Source: Methanobacteriota archaeon (GTDB lineage Archaea; Halobacteriota; Methanosarcinia; Methanosarcinales; Methanoperedenaceae). From it: a stretch of DNA of 8,088 nt. Positions 7,231-8,088 of this stretch are shown here, one piece after another (positions within the stretch are counted from its first letter, which is position 1; each line of letters starts with the position of its first letter). The stretch is taken from NCBI GenBank assembly GCA_018899795.1, contig JAHIHJ010000165.1, forward strand, positions 1-8,088, given 5' to 3'. The notes beneath the pieces are model-generated. The model saw nothing but the letters and a program-made list of their open reading frames with translations. It did no database searches and had not been told where the DNA came from. The translations under genes and the position numbers were made by a program.

Positions 7231-8088
7231 ATGTTTTTAAAAACAATGACTCAAAAAACGCTTTTTCTAAGATTGTCAATAAGCTGCATATTACTGGTAT
7301 TTTTCGCGCTCACAGCAGGAGCAGCGAGTTCTGTCTCTCTTAACAACTCCTGTGTGGACTGCCATAAGACATTATCTCCGTTTACGGACGAACAGAACAG
7401 GTTGAACGAAATAAGAATGAACCATACCGTGAAAAACATCTCCTGTTCGTTTGAATGCCATGAAGATATCATAAGGAAAACAGCCTCGGACAATTTCCAG
7501 CAGTGGTCTGATTCGGATCATTCAAAATACTACGTAACATGCGATGCCTGCCATGGAGGAGATGCGAGTTCAAAAAATGAAGTCGGAGCTCATGGATCCA
7601 TGAAAGGAATAAACGATGAGAACAGTCCTATTTATTTTAAGAATATTCCTGATACATGCGGGAAATGTCACGCTGAAGAAATGGAGCATTTCAAGAATAC
7701 AATGCATTACCAGAGATTAAAAGCTGAATCCCGCGCTCCTTCATGTGTCACATGTCACAGGCCGCACACTTTTAAGGTGCTAAAAGCCTCTGAAATGACA
7801 GCTCTGTGCAGCGTCTGCCATAATCCCAGAGACCAGATAGCGACTGCAAGCGTTCCAATTGACGCAAGAAATGCCCTTGATAAACAGAAAGAATTCCAGA
7901 ATGAGTTATTTTCGGCAAAACAAGCCATAGCTGCAGATAAAGCTGCAAGAAAAGATATTTCACATGCGCAGATCGACCTTGATAAAGCTCAGGCAGTGAT
8001 GGATGATATTCCCTCATTATGGCATCAATTCAACCTGAAGGATTTTGATAATCAGATACAGAATGGCATCGACTGGGCAAAAAATGCC
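7231..8088 (+). CDS. Second exported hexaheme c-type cytochrome, paralogue of the one at 3612, 3'-partial
   Basis: The frame is open for 286 codons to the last base of the window. A signal peptide covers residues 1 to about 33 (LFLRLSISCILLVFFALTAG, cleavage near GAAS). Heme sites are CVDCH (41-45), CSFECH, again CX3CH (72-77), CDACH (104-108), CGKCH (143-147), CVTCH (172-176) and CSVCH (193-197). Spacing between successive sites (31, 32, 39, 29, 21 residues) is identical to the protein at 3612, and a gap-free hand alignment of the heme region gives about 45% identity (72 of 157). Shared histidines outside the heme motifs are H65, H97, H121, H159, H179 and H265. The C-terminal helical part, rich in Ala, Lys and Asp, ends in WHQFNL (264-269), matching WHEFNL in the paralogue. 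Whether it has its own PGF-CTERM tail lies beyond the window. The probable role is an alternative or additional electron carrier for the same system. Confidence 0.91.
   Translation, partial: MFLKTMTQKTLFLRLSISCILLVFFALTAGAASSVSLNNSCVDCHKTLSPFTDEQNRLNEIRMNHTVKNISCSFECHEDIIRKTASDNFQQWSDSDHSKYYVTCDACHGGDASSKNEVGAHGSMKGINDENSPIYFKNIPDTCGKCHAEEMEHFKNTMHYQRLKAESRAPSCVTCHRPHTFKVLKASEMTALCSVCHNPRDQIATASVPIDARNALDKQKEFQNELFSAKQAIAADKAARKDISHAQIDLDKAQAVMDDIPSLWHQFNLKDFDNQIQNGIDWAKNA

Overview
The window is archaeal, most likely from a cytochrome-rich member of the Methanosarcinales. A 'Candidatus Methanoperedens' (ANME-2d)-like organism is my leading guess; an iron-respiring Archaeoglobales relative is an alternative. 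Evidence for Archaea is the Kae1 and Bud32 pair, a MoeA with an extra periplasmic-binding-like C-terminal domain, and an archaeosortase-type PGF-CTERM tail. Evidence for respiratory or extracellular electron transfer is three multiheme c-type cytochromes around a Tat-exported ferredoxin and an NrfD-type membrane subunit. The assignment to a lineage is inference.

Layout. Positions 3-1393 (+) hold two KEOPS genes for the tRNA t6A modification: Kae1, cut by the window start, and Bud32, overlapping it by 10 nt. A hairpin at 1438-1475 separates them from a convergent moeA-type gene (1485-3416, minus). A 195-bp AT-rich divergent region (3417-3611) carries a TATA-like box and four copies of TAAAAACG. 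It precedes a tight four-gene unit on the plus strand: a hexaheme cytochrome with a PGF-CTERM tail (3612-4565), a membrane-anchored tetraheme cytochrome (4600-5049), a Tat-dependent protein with four [4Fe-4S] clusters (5062-5838) and an NrfD/PsrC-family membrane protein (5838-7010). After a 220-bp gap with hairpins and a possible promoter, a second hexaheme cytochrome (7231 to the window end) starts. It is a paralogue of the first, with identical heme spacing.

How it could work (inference). NrfD would exchange electrons with a membrane carrier (menaquinone or methanophenazine). The exported ferredoxin would pass them through its four clusters to or from the anchored tetraheme cytochrome. The hexaheme proteins, one of them apparently anchored at the cell surface by archaeosortase processing, would carry them outward. 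There is no catalytic oxidoreductase subunit in the window, so this looks like an electron conduit between quinone pool and cytochromes rather than a substrate reductase. The most unusual details are a conserved CX3CH heme motif in both hexaheme paralogues, a CX4CH motif in the tetraheme protein, and the same number of candidate distal histidines as hemes in each.
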